A stretch of DNA of 64,000 nucleotides from Candidatus Binatia bacterium (GTDB lineage Bacteria; Desulfobacterota; Binatia; UBA12015), in contig JAQWRY010000047.1 of NCBI GenBank assembly GCA_029243485.1, positions 62,001-126,000 on the forward strand. Direction: 5' to 3'. The notes below the pieces were generated by a model. The model was not told where the DNA came from. It did no database searches and saw only the letters and a list, made by a program, of their open reading frames with translations. The stretch's first letter is position 1, and each line of letters starts with the position of its first letter. The position numbers and the translations under genes are program-made. Of the stretch, positions 33,427 to 44,050 are shown piece after piece.

Positions 33427-35391
33427 TCAGATGTCCAGATCCGCGACGGCGGTCGCCCGGTCCATGATGAGGTCGAACCGCGGAGCTACTTCGCGTCCCA
33501 TGAGCGTCTGGATCGTGTCGTCCGTCGCGGACTTTTCATCGACCGTAATCTGCAAGAGGGTCCGCGTCTGGGGATCGAGAGTCGTCAGCTTGAGCGTCGA
33601 CGGGTTCATCTCACCGAGCCCTTTGAATCTCTGGACCTGGACGTTCCCCCGTTTGTCGCGCTTCGCGAGGATACTGTCCTTCTCGTCGTCGTCCTGCGCC
33701 CAGAACGTCTCCTTGCCGATGTCGATGCGATACAGCGGCGGGACAGACAGATAGAGATAACCGCCCGAGATGAGCTGCGGCATGTGACGGTAGAAGAATG
33801 TCATCAAGAGCGTCGCGATGTGATTGCCATCCGAGTCGGCATCCATCAGCAGGCAGATGCGATGGTAGCGTAGCTTTCGAGCGTCGAACTCCCTGCCGAT
33901 CCCCGAGCCCAGCGCCTTCACGATGTTGGAGAGCTCGACGTTTGCGAGCACCTTCGTCGTCGATGCCTGCTCGGTGTTCAGCACCTTGCCGCGCAGCGGG
34001 AGAATGGCCTGGAAGTGCCGATTGCGCCCCTGCTTGGCCGAGCCGCCTGCGGAATCGCCCTCGACGAGGAACAGCTCGGACTTCGAGGGATCCGTCGAGC
34101 TGCAATCCGCGAGCTTCCCGGGCAGGTTCAGCCGGTGTGAAACCGCCGACTTCCGTTGCACCTCCTTCGCAGCGGCGCGCGATGCCGAACGCGCCTTCGC
34201 AGAGAGGATCACTCGCTCGGCGATCGCGTCGGCCGACGAGCGGTTGCTCAGAAGCCAGTTCTCGAGCGAACTGCGGACGAAAGCGTCGACGACCGGGGTG
34301 AGCTCCGAGTTGTTCAACCGATCCTTCGTCTGTCCCTGGAACTGCGGTGCCGCGATGAAGCAGGACAGAAGTCCGACGACACCTTCGCGAACGTCCTCCG
34401 CTGCGATCTGCAGGCCCCGCGGGACGAGGTTCTGGAGCTCGAGGTAGTTCCGAACGGCCTTCACCATGCCGGACTTCAAGCCGTTCTCGTGCGTGCCCCC
34501 GGAACTCGTCGGGATGCTGTTCACGAACGACGAGAGCGTCTCGTTGGTGTCTTCGGTCCAGGCGAGGGAGCACTCGACGTGGACGCCGTCTTCCTCGCGC
34601 GTCGCGTAGAAGGTCTCGGCGGCCACACGCTTCCGCTTCTCCTTCGTGAGGACCTTGTCGAGATATGCGCGAATTCCGTCGTCGTAGTGGAAGGTGTGGG
34701 ACTCTTTGGACGCCTTGTCCTCAAAGGTGACGGTGAGGCCCTTGTGGAGATAGGCCTTCGATTCGAGCCGATCCTTGATTAGCTTCGGATCGAAGCAAAC
34801 GTTCGGAAAGATCTTGGGGTCGGGATGGAACTCGATCATCGTGCCACTGCCACGGGTGCGGCTCCCGACCTTCTTCAGCTTCGCCGTTGCAATGCCACGC
34901 GCGAACTTCTGTTCCCACTCGGCCCCGTCGCGCTTCACGCGGACGGTCATCTTGTCCGCGAGCGCGGTGACGACCGAGGCTCCCACACCATGCAGGCCAC
35001 CCGAGTGATAGTAATTCTTCGCCTCGAACTTGCCGCCGGCGTGGAGCGTCGTGAGGATCAGCTCGAGGGCGGGCTTACGGTACTTCTTGTGCATGTCGAC
35101 GGGGATGCCGCGCCCGTCGTCGCGCACGCGTACGGTCTCGCCATCCTTCTCGAGAGTCACGTCGATCCGCTTGCAGTGACCGTTCATCGCCTCGTCGACG
35201 CTGTTGTCGACGATCTCCCACACGAGATGGTGCAAGCCTGGCGAGTCAACCGACCCGATGTACATACCAGGCCTCTTGCGTACGGGCTCGAGTCCCTCGA
35301 GTACCGTGATGTCCTTCGCCGTATAGCTCCGCGCCACGCCCTTGCTCCTCTTCCTCTCCGCAGAGGCCGCTTTCGCCGACCCCACCGCCAT
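33427..35391 (-). CDS. parE: type IIA DNA topoisomerase subunit B (ParE/GyrB-type)
   Basis: A 654-residue ATPase subunit that, with subunit A, relaxes, decatenates or supercoils DNA. The ATPase domain has EIVDNSVDEAMNG, DDGRGIPVD and the lid GGLHGVGASVVTAL; the transducer has SFVNSIPTSSGGTHENG; the TOPRIM domain has VEGDSAGGSAKQGRNR and LLMDADSDGNHIATLLMTFF; and it ends with the QRFKGLGEMNP tail domain. The domain order and length match ParE and short GyrB, without the long GyrB insert. The partner subunit is at 38534-40879 on the same strand. The start is ATG with a basic head (about 1-20). Confidence 0.93.
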   Translation of the reverse strand: MAVGSAKAASAERKRSKGVARSYTAKDITVLEGLEPVRKRPGMYIGSVDSPGLHHLVWEIVDNSVDEAMNGHCKRIDVTLEKDGETVRVRDDGRGIPVDMHKKYRKPALELILTTLHAGGKFEAKNYYHSGGLHGVGASVVTALADKMTVRVKRDGAEWEQKFARGIATAKLKKVGSRTRGSGTMIEFHPDPKIFPNVCFDPKLIKDRLESKAYLHKGLTVTFEDKASKESHTFHYDDGIRAYLDKVLTKEKRKRVAAETFYATREEDGVHVECSLAWTEDTNETLSSFVNSIPTSSGGTHENGLKSGMVKAVRNYLELQNLVPRGLQIAAEDVREGVVGLLSCFIAAPQFQGQTKDRLNNSELTPVVDAFVRSSLENWLLSNRSSADAIAERVILSAKARSASRAAAKEVQRKSAVSHRLNLPGKLADCSSTDPSKSELFLVEGDSAGGSAKQGRNRHFQAILPLRGKVLNTEQASTTKVLANVELSNIVKALGSGIGREFDARKLRYHRICLLMDADSDGNHIATLLMTFFYRHMPQLISGGYLYLSVPPLYRIDIGKETFWAQDDDEKDSILAKRDKRGNVQVQRFKGLGEMNPSTLKLTTLDPQTRTLLQITVDEKSATDDTIQTLMGREVAPRFDLIMDRATAVADLDI

Positions 35392-35433
35392 CGCCGATCG
35401 AGCCTAGCAGACACCGGCTACGGCCGACGAACG

Positions 35434-36753
35434 ATGCTAGGTGTCAACGCGATGGCGGCACCGAGAAAGCCCGCGAAGGGCAAGGGCGCGCGCCGTCCGA
35501 CGAAACGTCGGACGGCCGGGCAACGCCCAGCGGCGCGCGGTACGGCCGAAACCCAGGCCAAGACGGGGGCCCGCTGCGAGCACTTCCCGCAGTGCGTGGG
35601 CTGCCCGTGGGTGGACCGGGCGTATGGTGCGCAGCTCGCGGAGAAACACGAGCGGCTCAAGGCCGCGCTCGAGCAACACCGCGAACTTGGGCGCTACCGT
35701 CTCGTCGACCCGAGCGGGAGCCCGCATCGATTCGGGTACCGGAACCATGCGAAGCTCGTCTTTCGCGCGCGCCGGATCCAGAAGGGCCGCGAGACGCTCC
35801 TTGGGGTCTACAAACCGGGCACCCACAGCGTGATGCCGGCGGAAGCCTGCTCGGTCCACGACCGACTGCTCCAGCCCTTCCTGCGAGATCTCCTGGAGGA
35901 GGTTCAGCAACGGGGTGTGTCGATCTTCGACGAGCGGCGACGCGGCGGAGACCTGCGCTACGCACTGGCTCGAAGTTCGCGCCTCAGTGGCAAGATCCAT
36001 CTCACGCTGGTCTCCGCCAGAAGTCGCCCGGCGTGGCTCGGCGAACTCATTCGTGCCCTACGCCGGCGACATCCCGAACTCGAGAGTGCCTTCCTGTGCA
36101 CGAACCCGACGCCGGGCAACGCCTTGTTGACCCGCGACATCCACAACATTTTCGGGCCGCCGGCGCTCCTCGAACGCCTTGGCGATCGTATCCTCGAATC
36201 GCAGCCCGACGCCTTCCTGCAGGCGAACCCGGACGTGGCAACAAACATCTACCGGGCAGCGGTGAAGGCGTTCCGTGGCCCGCCGTCCGCTCGGATTCTC
36301 GATGTCTACTGCGGGGTCGGTGCCATCGGCCTGTCCGTCGTGCGGCCGGGCGACCGACTCCTCGGCATCGAGTCGTCTGTGAGCGCGATCGCCTGCGCTC
36401 GGAGCAACGCGCGCCGCGCTCGGGTGCGGAACACACGTTTCGCCGCCGCGTCGGCCGAGGGGGTGAAGCACGTTGCGGCGCAGCACGGGATGCCCGAGCC
36501 CGACGTCGTTGTGGTGAACCCCCCACGCAAGGGGCTCGGCGCACCCGTCACGCAGCAGATCCTGGAGTTGGCGCCGGCGCAGGTCCTGTACGTGTCCTGC
36601 GACCCGGACACGCTCGCGCGGGACCTCCGGATGTTCACGACCCACGGCTACAAGCTCGAGCGCGTGCAGGCCTTCGACATGCTTCCTCAGACACCGCACG
36701 TCGAAGCGCTCGCGGTGCTGTCGCGTCACGGCGCGGTTAGTCCACGGCGATGA
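35434..36753 (+). CDS. RNA (uracil-5-)methyltransferase, RlmD/RumA family
   Basis: A 439-residue SAM-dependent enzyme making 5-methyluridine in 23S rRNA or tRNA. A Cys-rich [4Fe-4S] motif comes first (CEHFPQCVGCPW with a later Cys in ACSVHD). The catalytic methyltransferase domain has ILDVYCGVGAIGLSV (SAM), VVVNPPRKGLG, and VSCDPDTLARDL with the nucleophile Cys389, followed by QAFDMLPQTPHVE with the catalytic Glu. An N-terminal Lys/Arg-rich stretch (about 1-45) precedes it. The ATG at 35434 or 35452 could be the start. TRAM is absent, unlike E. coli RlmD. It is divergent from the topoisomerase B gene. Confidence 0.9.
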   Translation: MLGVNAMAAPRKPAKGKGARRPTKRRTAGQRPAARGTAETQAKTGARCEHFPQCVGCPWVDRAYGAQLAEKHERLKAALEQHRELGRYRLVDPSGSPHRFGYRNHAKLVFRARRIQKGRETLLGVYKPGTHSVMPAEACSVHDRLLQPFLRDLLEEVQQRGVSIFDERRRGGDLRYALARSSRLSGKIHLTLVSARSRPAWLGELIRALRRRHPELESAFLCTNPTPGNALLTRDIHNIFGPPALLERLGDRILESQPDAFLQANPDVATNIYRAAVKAFRGPPSARILDVYCGVGAIGLSVVRPGDRLLGIESSVSAIACARSNARRARVRNTRFAAASAEGVKHVAAQHGMPEPDVVVVNPPRKGLGAPVTQQILELAPAQVLYVSCDPDTLARDLRMFTTHGYKLERVQAFDMLPQTPHVEALAVLSRHGAVSPRR

Positions 36754-38488
36754 TTTCGAAGCCCTGGCGCTCGGTGAGCCACTTCACCGAGACGTCGTGG
36801 CCCTCGAAGTCCTGGAGGATGTAGGTCTTCTCGTCCGCCCCGCGCAAGAACGGAACCCCGAAGGTGCTCACGGTGTAGGTGCTCGTACTGACGACCACGC
36901 CGTCGGCGATGAGTTCGGCTGTGTGGAGCCCGTTGCCGTCGCGGTTGAAGTTGTACAGGAGGCTCACGCCGTTGTCGGCGTCGCCGCACACCGCCTTCGT
37001 GTCGTCGCGCGGCGTACCGTACGCGGCGACCATCGGCTCGCCTCCGTCCACGCGGATCAAAACGGACTTGGCGTCGCACAGCCAGGCAGTGAAGGCCCCG
37101 ATGCCGGTCGCGTAGCGGCCGTCGAGGGGAAACTCGAGCAATCCACGCGGGGCGACCCTGCCCTCCGCCACGGCGGAGAGGAGTGAGATGCGCGGCACGA
37201 TCACGCCGTTTCGGGCGTCCAGCACCGGGACACCCGTGGCGCGCAGAACCTCGACCAGTTCGGTCACGGAAGCCGACGTGGACTGCTGGCGCAGCAGGGC
37301 AAAAGCGCCAGACACGTGGGGCGCGGCCATCGACGTGCCGTTCATGACGCGGAACCCGTCCCCCGGCACTGAGGAATCGATGCCGACGCCGGGCGCGAGG
37401 AGAGTCAGGAAGGCGGCCGAGTTCGAGAAGCCGGCCACCGTATCGACAGCCGTCGTCGCCCCCACGCTGACGAGCGTCGAGATGCAGGCCGGACTCGTGA
37501 GTCCATCGGCCGACCGCTCGTTGCCGGATGCACCAACCGTAACGATCCCGATCGAGCGCAAGTGATCGATCACGGCCTTGCGCGCGGCGTTCGCTTCGTC
37601 GCAGGCCGAGGCGGATGTGAAGGGCACGGCCCCGCCGATGCTCATGTTCACCGCTGCGATCGGAAAGATGTCGGCAAGTGTAAGGACGCGTTCGAGCGCG
37701 GCCACCTGGTCCGAGGTGAACGAAGCGGCACAGGGAGTGGCCCCACCGCAAAAGGCACCGTTGAAGCGCGTAAAGATCTGAATCGAAATCAGATCGGCTC
37801 CAGGAGCAACGCCGGTGAAGCTCTCGCCGGCCCCCGCGGCAATCCCGGCGACGTGTGTGCCGTGTGCACAGTCCTCTGGTGCGTAGGTACACGGGGCACC
37901 GGCGCCGGCACCGGTCTGAGTCGAGCTGCCGTTGGGACAGTCGTCGCCGGAAGAGAAGCACGACTCGGAGACTACGCGGCCGGCGAGGAACGGGTGTGCG
38001 GAATCAACGCCGGTATCGAGAATCGCAATGGTCTGGCCGCTCCCGTCGTAGCCGGTCAGGTGGACGGCATTGGCTTCGATTTGCGGGACGCTCTCGTCGA
38101 GAATCGGGAAGGATAGTCTGTCCTCCTCGACTGCCACGACGAAGTCGGCCTGCTCGAGGGCATCGAGTCCGGCCTCGTCGACGTCCAGTGCGGCGAACGG
38201 AACCGTCTCGAACGCACGGAGCACCCGGCTTCCGGTCCCCCCGAGCGTGGTCGCAAGGCGCCGACCACTCGCCGCGATTCGCGCGCGCTGCCCGATGACC
38301 GCCGAACGGGCGGGAAGGGCGCCCTCCGCCGCCACCGACTCGTCCAGCTGGACGAGAACCCGAGCCGACCCTGCCCGGCGCACTGCGTCGGTGAGCCTCG
38401 TCGGCACTTTCCCGCCCTCGGCTGTCGTCGTCACCAGAAGAACGGCGAGGCAGGGCAGGGCAACATGGCGAAGCGCAAACATGGACAT
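36737..38488 (-). CDS. secreted subtilisin-like serine protease (S8)
   Basis: A 583-residue exported peptidase. It starts with a signal peptide (about 1-25) and an inhibitor-I9-like prodomain (about 30-140) with a KVPTRLTDAVRRAG start. The catalytic triad is Asp158 (AILDTGVDSAHP), His209 (CAHGTHVAGIAAG) and Ser386 (NGTSMAAPHVSGA). Many paired cysteines suggest disulfides. After about residue 430 a non-catalytic beta-rich domain extends to the C-terminus (LICR-like VLIRVDGGEPMVAAYGTPRD, LHTAELIADG). It ends 17 bases inside the convergent methyltransferase gene. Confidence 0.92.
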   Translation of the reverse strand: MSMFALRHVALPCLAVLLVTTTAEGGKVPTRLTDAVRRAGSARVLVQLDESVAAEGALPARSAVIGQRARIAASGRRLATTLGGTGSRVLRAFETVPFAALDVDEAGLDALEQADFVVAVEEDRLSFPILDESVPQIEANAVHLTGYDGSGQTIAILDTGVDSAHPFLAGRVVSESCFSSGDDCPNGSSTQTGAGAGAPCTYAPEDCAHGTHVAGIAAGAGESFTGVAPGADLISIQIFTRFNGAFCGGATPCAASFTSDQVAALERVLTLADIFPIAAVNMSIGGAVPFTSASACDEANAARKAVIDHLRSIGIVTVGASGNERSADGLTSPACISTLVSVGATTAVDTVAGFSNSAAFLTLLAPGVGIDSSVPGDGFRVMNGTSMAAPHVSGAFALLRQQSTSASVTELVEVLRATGVPVLDARNGVIVPRISLLSAVAEGRVAPRGLLEFPLDGRYATGIGAFTAWLCDAKSVLIRVDGGEPMVAAYGTPRDDTKAVCGDADNGVSLLYNFNRDGNGLHTAELIADGVVVSTSTYTVSTFGVPFLRGADEKTYILQDFEGHDVSVKWLTERQGFEIIAVD

Positions 38489-38533
38489 CTCATTGTAGCC
38501 GCGGGCCGCAAACTGGGCGAGACGGATCGCGCA

Positions 38534-40879
38534 CTAATTCTCGGGGGGCGCGATTGACTCAGGTGTGCCGCGCTTGATGACCTTCTGGCCCTTCGCTCCC
38601 CGCTTGAGCTGCGGGAAGGCCTCGCCTCGGACGCCACGCAGCGAACCCTTGGCGATCCCCACCCGGAACTCCGTCGTGCCGGCCCCGGACACGGCGCCCA
38701 GGAGCTTGTCGCTGGAGTCGAGGCGCATGAGGATCACGCCCCGCCCAACGCCCGAGAGGTCGGCGACGTCGGACAGAGGGAAGCGAACTCCCTTGCCACT
38801 CTTCGCCAGACAGAAGACTTCCTTGCCCGTGACATCGTGGATGGAGATCAACTCGTCTCCGGCCGCGACACGCGCAAACCGGCGGCCGCTCCGCGTGGTC
38901 GGCGAAAGGTCCGGGCCGGCCTGGAAGCCGTATCCTCGCGCAGACGCGACTAGGATCGCTTTCGTCGGCGCCGTGAGCTCGATCACGTCCCCCTCGTTGA
39001 AGAGGTTCGCCTGGGCCTTCTTGCCCTTACCTTTGGCCTTGGGCTTCGCCTTCGCTTTGGGTGTCGGGGCCGCACCGCCCTCGACGACGAGCATGCTGCG
39101 AATCACGCGTTCTCCGTCCTTGAACTTGAACAGCGACTGCACCGGCTCGCCGTAGCCGGTGGTGGCCGGCACGTCACTCGCGGGCAACACGTACAGAACG
39201 CCCAGCGTCGAAAAGAGGACGATCCGGTCGCGCGTCGTTCCGACGTGGATCGCCTCGAGCGAGTCACCTTCCCGAAGTCGCGCGGTGGAGGGATCCTTCA
39301 GCTCTCGCACACGGCGAATCCATCCGTCGCGCGTGAGGAGCACGGTTGTCTCTTCGTGAACGATGTAGGCGTCCGGATCGTACACGAGGTCTTCGCGGCC
39401 GCTCATCGACACCTTCGTGCGACGGGCGTCTCCGTACTTCTCCTTCAGTTCGAGAAGTTCGCGCCGGATCATCTTCCAACGCTCGGCCTTGCGTTTCAGG
39501 AGACGGTCGACCTCGGCGAGCCGCTTCTGCTTCTCCTTGCGTTCCGCCTCGAGCTTGTCGATCTCGAGCCGGGCCAACTGGTACAGCCTAAGTTCCAGAA
39601 TCGCGTCGACCTGCACGTCCTCGAGCTTGAAGGCGACCTTCAGCTTCTTGGCGGCGTCGGCGCGGCCCTCGGCGCGGCGAATGATCCGGATCGCCTTGTC
39701 GAGGTCGAGATGAATCTTGTGGAAGCCCTCGAGGATATGGAGCCGCGCCTCGAGCTTTCGCTTCTCGAATTCGAGCCGGCGGGTGACGACGTCCATCCGG
39801 AAGTCGAGGAAGTGCTGGCAGAGGTCGAGAAGCGAGACGCGCTCGGGGCTCGCGCCGCTCGGGCTATCCGAAGGTGTCAGGCAAGTGAGATTGACGTTAA
39901 AGTTGACCTGCAGGTCCGTGTGCTTGAACAGGAAGGCCATCGCGACCTGCGGGTCGATGTCCGCCTTCAGTTCCAGAACGACCCGGATCTCGTCGGTGGA
40001 CTCGTCGCGCACGTCGACGACCTGCGGCAGCTTCCGCTCGATGATGAGGCCACCGATACGTTCGACCAGCGTCGCCTTGTTCACGGCGTAGGGGATCGAG
40101 GTCAGGATGATCTGCACCTTGCCGCGGGGTGCCTTCTCGATCTTGTACTCGCCCCGGACGCGGAGGGCGCCGGTGCCGGTCTCGTAGACGCTGCGGATCT
40201 CGGCGCGGCTCGAAAGCAGCTCCCCACCGGTTGGGAAGTCAGGACCCTTGATGTGCTTAAGGAGGTCCGTCACCTCGAGCTTCGGGGCATCGACCAGAGC
40301 TACTAGCGCATTGCAGATCTCGGTGAGGTTGTGCGGCGGAATGTTGGTCGCCATGCCGACCGCGATCCCGGTGGAACCGTTCATCAGGAGCTGCGGGAGG
40401 CGGCTCGGCAGGACGATCGGCTCCTCGTTGGAGGCATCGTACGTGGGACGCCAATCGACTGTGTCGGCCCCGAGGTCGGCCAGGATCTCCTCCGCGATCG
40501 CGGTGAGCCGGGCCTCGGTGTAGCGGTAGGCCGCGGCCTGATCGCCGTCGAGCGAGCCGAAGTTCCCCTCGCCGTGGACCAGCGGGTATCGCAAGGAGAA
40601 GTCCTGGGCCATGCGGACCATGGCGTCGTACGCGGCGACGTCACCGTGTGGGTGATACTTGCCGATCACTTCGCCGACGATCTGGGCCGACTTCCTGGCC
40701 TTCGCCGAAGCCACCAGGCGCAGGTTCTGGAACATCGCGAACAAGATGCGCCGCTGGACCGGCTTCAGCCCGTCCCGAGCATCGGGCAGAGCACGGGCCG
40801 TGATTACCGAGAGCGCGTAGCTCAGATACCGCTGCTCGGCAGTGGTACGCAGATCTGCTTGGCGGGTCTCCCCCTCCAT
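38534..40879 (-). CDS. parC: type IIA DNA topoisomerase subunit A (ParC/GyrA-type)
   Basis: A 781-residue DNA-breaking subunit. Its first domain has [26 protein letters not shown] and the active-site Tyr120 in [11 protein letters not shown]. The coiled-coil tower is at about 360-460 ([20 protein letters not shown]) and the C-terminal beta-propeller region carries blade-like repeats ([36 protein letters not shown]). No clear GyrA box (QxRGGxG) is seen, which favours ParC over GyrA. It is on the same strand as the B subunit but separated from it by two genes on opposite strands. The ATG at 40879 has a GGGGGG about eight bases upstream. Confidence 0.92.
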   Translation of the reverse strand: MEGETRQADLRTTAEQRYLSYALSVITARALPDARDGLKPVQRRILFAMFQNLRLVASAKARKSAQIVGEVIGKYHPHGDVAAYDAMVRMAQDFSLRYPLVHGEGNFGSLDGDQAAAYRYTEARLTAIAEEILADLGADTVDWRPTYDASNEEPIVLPSRLPQLLMNGSTGIAVGMATNIPPHNLTEICNALVALVDAPKLEVTDLLKHIKGPDFPTGGELLSSRAEIRSVYETGTGALRVRGEYKIEKAPRGKVQIILTSIPYAVNKATLVERIGGLIIERKLPQVVDVRDESTDEIRVVLELKADIDPQVAMAFLFKHTDLQVNFNVNLTCLTPSDSPSGASPERVSLLDLCQHFLDFRMDVVTRRLEFEKRKLEARLHILEGFHKIHLDLDKAIRIIRRAEGRADAAKKLKVAFKLEDVQVDAILELRLYQLARLEIDKLEAERKEKQKRLAEVDRLLKRKAERWKMIRRELLELKEKYGDARRTKVSMSGREDLVYDPDAYIVHEETTVLLTRDGWIRRVRELKDPSTARLREGDSLEAIHVGTTRDRIVLFSTLGVLYVLPASDVPATTGYGEPVQSLFKFKDGERVIRSMLVVEGGAAPTPKAKAKPKAKGKGKKAQANLFNEGDVIELTAPTKAILVASARGYGFQAGPDLSPTTRSGRRFARVAAGDELISIHDVTGKEVFCLAKSGKGVRFPLSDVADLSGVGRGVILMRLDSSDKLLGAVSGAGTTEFRVGIAKGSLRGVRGEAFPQLKRGAKGQKVIKRGTPESIAPPEN

Positions 40880-41164
40880 CCTCCAACACCCCCCTTTCCC
40901 GGCGCGCCTTTTAAGCGGTCTAGACCGATTTCGCCAGCGGAGCCTGCGGCATCTGCATCGCAGTGACACATTCTGGCACCCGGACTGGCGATTCCGGCGC
41001 CCGGGTGACGGGATACGTCACCGTCAAAATGAGCAGAACGGCCGTACTGACAGGCTTTTCATCGACCCGGCAGTCGGTCCGTGTCTTGCATTTCCATTCG
41101 GGCGGTACTGGATCCGCATCCGGTCGGGGCCTCACCACAGACGAGTCAAATTGGGGAGCACGAG
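40880..41164. promoter_or_regulatory. divergent intergenic region, topoisomerase A to pilin
   Basis: This 285-base gap separates two divergent genes. It contains a perfect 12-bp palindrome CGGTCTAGACCG at 40916-40927, 37 bases upstream of the topoisomerase A start, which is a possible operator. A TGGCAC at 40974-40979 looks like half of a sigma-54 promoter but the -12 half is one base out of register. A GGGGAG Shine-Dalgarno (41153-41158) precedes the pilin. Confidence 0.45.
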
Positions 41165-41530
41165 ATGCAGAACAAACAAGCCGTGAGCGATCCGAGGGGT
41201 TTCACCCTGATCGAGCTCCTGGTCGTGGTTGCGATCATTGGCATCCTCGCCGCCATCGCATTGCCGGCGTTCTCGGCCTATAGGGCCGACAGTTACAACT
41301 CACATTCCTCCCAGGCTCTGAACACGCTGGCCAAAGCGGAGGAGGCCTATTTCGCCCGGAATGGGAACTACGCGCCGGCGATCGCCGATCTACCCTCGTA
41401 CTATCCGCCTACCGGCGTCGTGGTGACCCTGACCGGGGTCTCGGTGCAGGGCTTCTCGGCCGAGTCGCACCATCCCGAGGGGACCAAAACCTTCAACTGG
41501 GACTCGGCCAACGGCGGTTTGCAACCCTAG
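41165..41530 (+). CDS. type IV pilin-like protein
   Basis: A 121-residue protein with a type IV prepilin leader: a short positive leader of 12 residues, cleavage at Gly12/Phe13, and the hydrophobic helix [20 protein letters not shown] with Glu5 of the mature part conserved. It continues [34 protein letters not shown], typical of small pilins and pseudopilins. It may be a pilus or type II secretion pseudopilin subunit. No pil assembly gene is near. Start and Shine-Dalgarno agree. Confidence 0.92.
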   Translation: MQNKQAVSDPRGFTLIELLVVVAIIGILAAIALPAFSAYRADSYNSHSSQALNTLAKAEEAYFARNGNYAPAIADLPSYYPPTGVVVTLTGVSVQGFSAESHHPEGTKTFNWDSANGGLQP

Positions 41531-41582
41531 GGGAAACCCGCACTTCATGGCGCCAGGCAAGGCTGTTTGCTAACCCGCCCAT

Positions 41583-43436
41583 GTGCTGGCGAGTTCTGAA
41601 GAAACCCCCACGGCCCCGCGCCGTTCGGACGTGCGCAACATTGCGATCATTGCGCACGTCGACCATGGCAAGACTACCCTCGTCGATGCACTGCTCCATC
41701 AGAGCGGTACCTTCAGCGCGCACCAGAACGTTGCCGAACGTGTGATGGACTCCGGCGCGATCGAGCGAGAGCGGGGCCTCACCATTCTCGCCAAGAACAC
41801 GTCGATCGTTTACAGCGACGTCCGGATCAATATCGTCGACACGCCGGGGCACGCTGACTTCGGCGGCGAGGTCGAGCGCACGCTCGCAATGGTCGACGGC
41901 GTGATCCTGCTCGTCGACTCGTCGGAGGGTCCGCTGCCGCAGACCCGGTTCGTTCTGCGCAAGGCATTGGAAGCCGGGCTCGCGCCGATCGTCTGCGTCA
42001 ATAAGATCGATCGGGCCGATGCGCGCGTCGCCGAAGTCCTCGACGAGATCTACGGGCTCTTCATCGATCTCGATGCCAACGAGACCCAGCTCGAGTTCCC
42101 TGTCGTCTACACGAACGCCAAGGCCGGCACGGCCACTCGCGAGCTCGAAGTCGAGGGGAAGGATCTGCGGACCCTCTTCCAGCTGATCATCGAGGCGCTC
42201 CCTGGCCCCGAGGTTCCCGAAAACGAGCCGACGCAGTTCCAGGTGAACAACCTGGGCTACGACGACTACGTCGGCCGACTCGCACTCGGTCGCGTTCGCT
42301 CTGGAGAGGTCGTCAACGGAGAGCACTACACGCTTTGCGGGGCGGACGGTGTGGAGACGCCGTTCAAGCTCACGCATGTGTACGGCTGGTACGGCCTGAA
42401 GCGGGTCGACCTCGACCGGGCGTCGGGTGGCGATATCGTCGCACTCGCCGGCATCGAGAATGTCGAGATCGGCGATACGATCGCCGACAGCGAAAACCCG
42501 CGCGCCTTGCCGCGCCTTCGGATCGACGAGCCGACGATCGCTATGATCTTCGGCGTGAACACGTCTCCGTGGGCCGGCCGCGAGGGCAAGTACGTCACGT
42601 CCCGCAAGCTCCGCGAGCGCCTCGAGATGGAGGCCCACAGGAACGTGAGTCTGAAGGTCGAGGAAACCGGCTTCCCAGACAAGATCCGTGTCTGTGGCCG
42701 CGGCGAGCTTCAGCTCGCCATCCTGATCGAGACGATGCGCCGCGAGGGCTACGAGATCGAGGTCTCGAAGCCCATGGTCGTAACGCGCGAGGTCGACGGC
42801 AAGCTCGAAGAGCCGATGGAGACCGCGATCATCGACACACCCGAGGAGTACGTGGGCGTGATCTCGCAGCTGCTGTCCATGCGCAAGGGGACCATGACGC
42901 ACATGGCGCCGCCGGCCTCTGGCCGAGTGCGGTTGGAGTTCTCCGTGCCGTCCCGCGGCCTGATCGGCTTCCGCTCCCCGTTCCTCACCGACACCCGGGG
43001 AACCGGGATCATCAACGCGATGTTCAACGGCTACGCACCGTGGGCCGGAGAGATCCAGCGGCGCACCAATGGCGCGATCATCTCGGACCGCGCCGGTGTC
43101 GCGACGCCGTACGCCTTGTTCCACCTCCAAGAGCGCGGCATCCAGTTCGTGCCGGCTGGCACCCCGGTCTACGAGGGCATGGTCATCGGTGAGTACTCAC
43201 GCGCCGGCGACCTCGATGTGAACGTGACCCGAGAGAAGAAGCTTACGAACGTCCGTGCCTCCGGGCGCGACGAGGCGATTCGACTCTCGCCGCCGCATAC
43301 GATGGGCCTCGAGGACGCTCTCGACTGGATCGACGATGACGAGCGTGTAGAAGTGACCCCGAAGTCGATTCGCATCCGGAAACAAATCCTCGCCCAGAAC
43401 GTCCGGCCCAAGAAGAAAACGAGGGAAGAGAAGTGA
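41583..43436 (+). CDS. typA: translational GTPase TypA/BipA
   Basis: A 617-residue ribosome-associated GTPase. The G motifs are visible: [19 protein letters not shown] (G1), [14 protein letters not shown] (G3) and [10 protein letters not shown] (G4). EF-G-like domains follow, and the C-terminal TypA-specific region has [20 protein letters not shown] and the [25 protein letters not shown] block. The only start that fits is a GTG at 41583. Typical stress and ribosome-assembly role; not regulated visibly here. Its stop overlaps the next gene by four bases (GTGA). Confidence 0.95.
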   Translation: MLASSEETPTAPRRSDVRNIAIIAHVDHGKTTLVDALLHQSGTFSAHQNVAERVMDSGAIERERGLTILAKNTSIVYSDVRINIVDTPGHADFGGEVERTLAMVDGVILLVDSSEGPLPQTRFVLRKALEAGLAPIVCVNKIDRADARVAEVLDEIYGLFIDLDANETQLEFPVVYTNAKAGTATRELEVEGKDLRTLFQLIIEALPGPEVPENEPTQFQVNNLGYDDYVGRLALGRVRSGEVVNGEHYTLCGADGVETPFKLTHVYGWYGLKRVDLDRASGGDIVALAGIENVEIGDTIADSENPRALPRLRIDEPTIAMIFGVNTSPWAGREGKYVTSRKLRERLEMEAHRNVSLKVEETGFPDKIRVCGRGELQLAILIETMRREGYEIEVSKPMVVTREVDGKLEEPMETAIIDTPEEYVGVISQLLSMRKGTMTHMAPPASGRVRLEFSVPSRGLIGFRSPFLTDTRGTGIINAMFNGYAPWAGEIQRRTNGAIISDRAGVATPYALFHLQERGIQFVPAGTPVYEGMVIGEYSRAGDLDVNVTREKKLTNVRASGRDEAIRLSPPHTMGLEDALDWIDDDERVEVTPKSIRIRKQILAQNVRPKKKTREEK

Positions 43437-44050
43437 CGAACCTTACGAAGTCTGCACTCTGCTTCGCGCTGATAGGGTCCGTGACGATGCTCGCGGGCAA
43501 CGCCCTGGTCGCCGATGCGGCCGCTGCGAAGAACCCGGTCGTCACGATCAAGACCTCGATGGGCACCATCACCGCGGAGCTGTTCGCCGACAAGGCGCCC
43601 CTGTCGACCAAGAACTTCATCGACTACGCCAAGGCCGGCTACTTCGACGGAACGATCTTTCACCGCGTCATCGGCAACTTCATGATCCAGGGCGGCGGCA
43701 TGGACGCGACGCTCACGCCGAAGCCGGGCCAGCGCCGCCCGATCAAAAACGAAGCCGACAACGGCATCAAGAACACCCGCGGCACGCTCGCGATGGCCCG
43801 CACGAGCGCACCGGACAGCGCGACCGCACAGTGGTTCATCAACGTGAAGGACAACGGGTTCCTCGACCACCGGGGCAAGACCCCCCAGGGCTACGGCTAC
43901 GCCGTATTCGGCAAGGTGACCGAGGGCATGGACGTGGTCGACCGGATCAAGGAAGTTCCGACCGGCAACCGCGGCACGCACCAGGACGTGCCCACTGACG
44001 ACGTCACCATCGAGAGCGTCACCATCGAGGGCGTCACGGCGAAGGAATAG
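43433..44050 (+). CDS. exported cyclophilin-type peptidyl-prolyl isomerase
   Basis: A 205-residue protein with a signal peptide (about 1-31: basic start, hydrophobic core, AAAA-type cleavage region) and a cyclophilin domain (about 35-195). The cyclophilin core is shown by [29 protein letters not shown] and the [14 protein letters not shown] end. It is most like bacterial periplasmic PpiA proteins. The GTG start overlaps the typA stop, which is unusual for an unrelated function and may be only compact genome packing. It overlaps the gamma-carbonic-anhydrase-like gene by 17 bases convergently. Confidence 0.93.
   Translation: MTNLTKSALCFALIGSVTMLAGNALVADAAAAKNPVVTIKTSMGTITAELFADKAPLSTKNFIDYAKAGYFDGTIFHRVIGNFMIQGGGMDATLTPKPGQRRPIKNEADNGIKNTRGTLAMARTSAPDSATAQWFINVKDNGFLDHRGKTPQGYGYAVFGKVTEGMDVVDRIKEVPTGNRGTHQDVPTDDVTIESVTIEGVTAKE

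Noticed and set aside
40974-40989. Sigma-54 promoter in front of the pilin
   Set aside because: TGGCAC is present, but the matching GC of the -12 element is one base out of register, so the spacing rule is not met.
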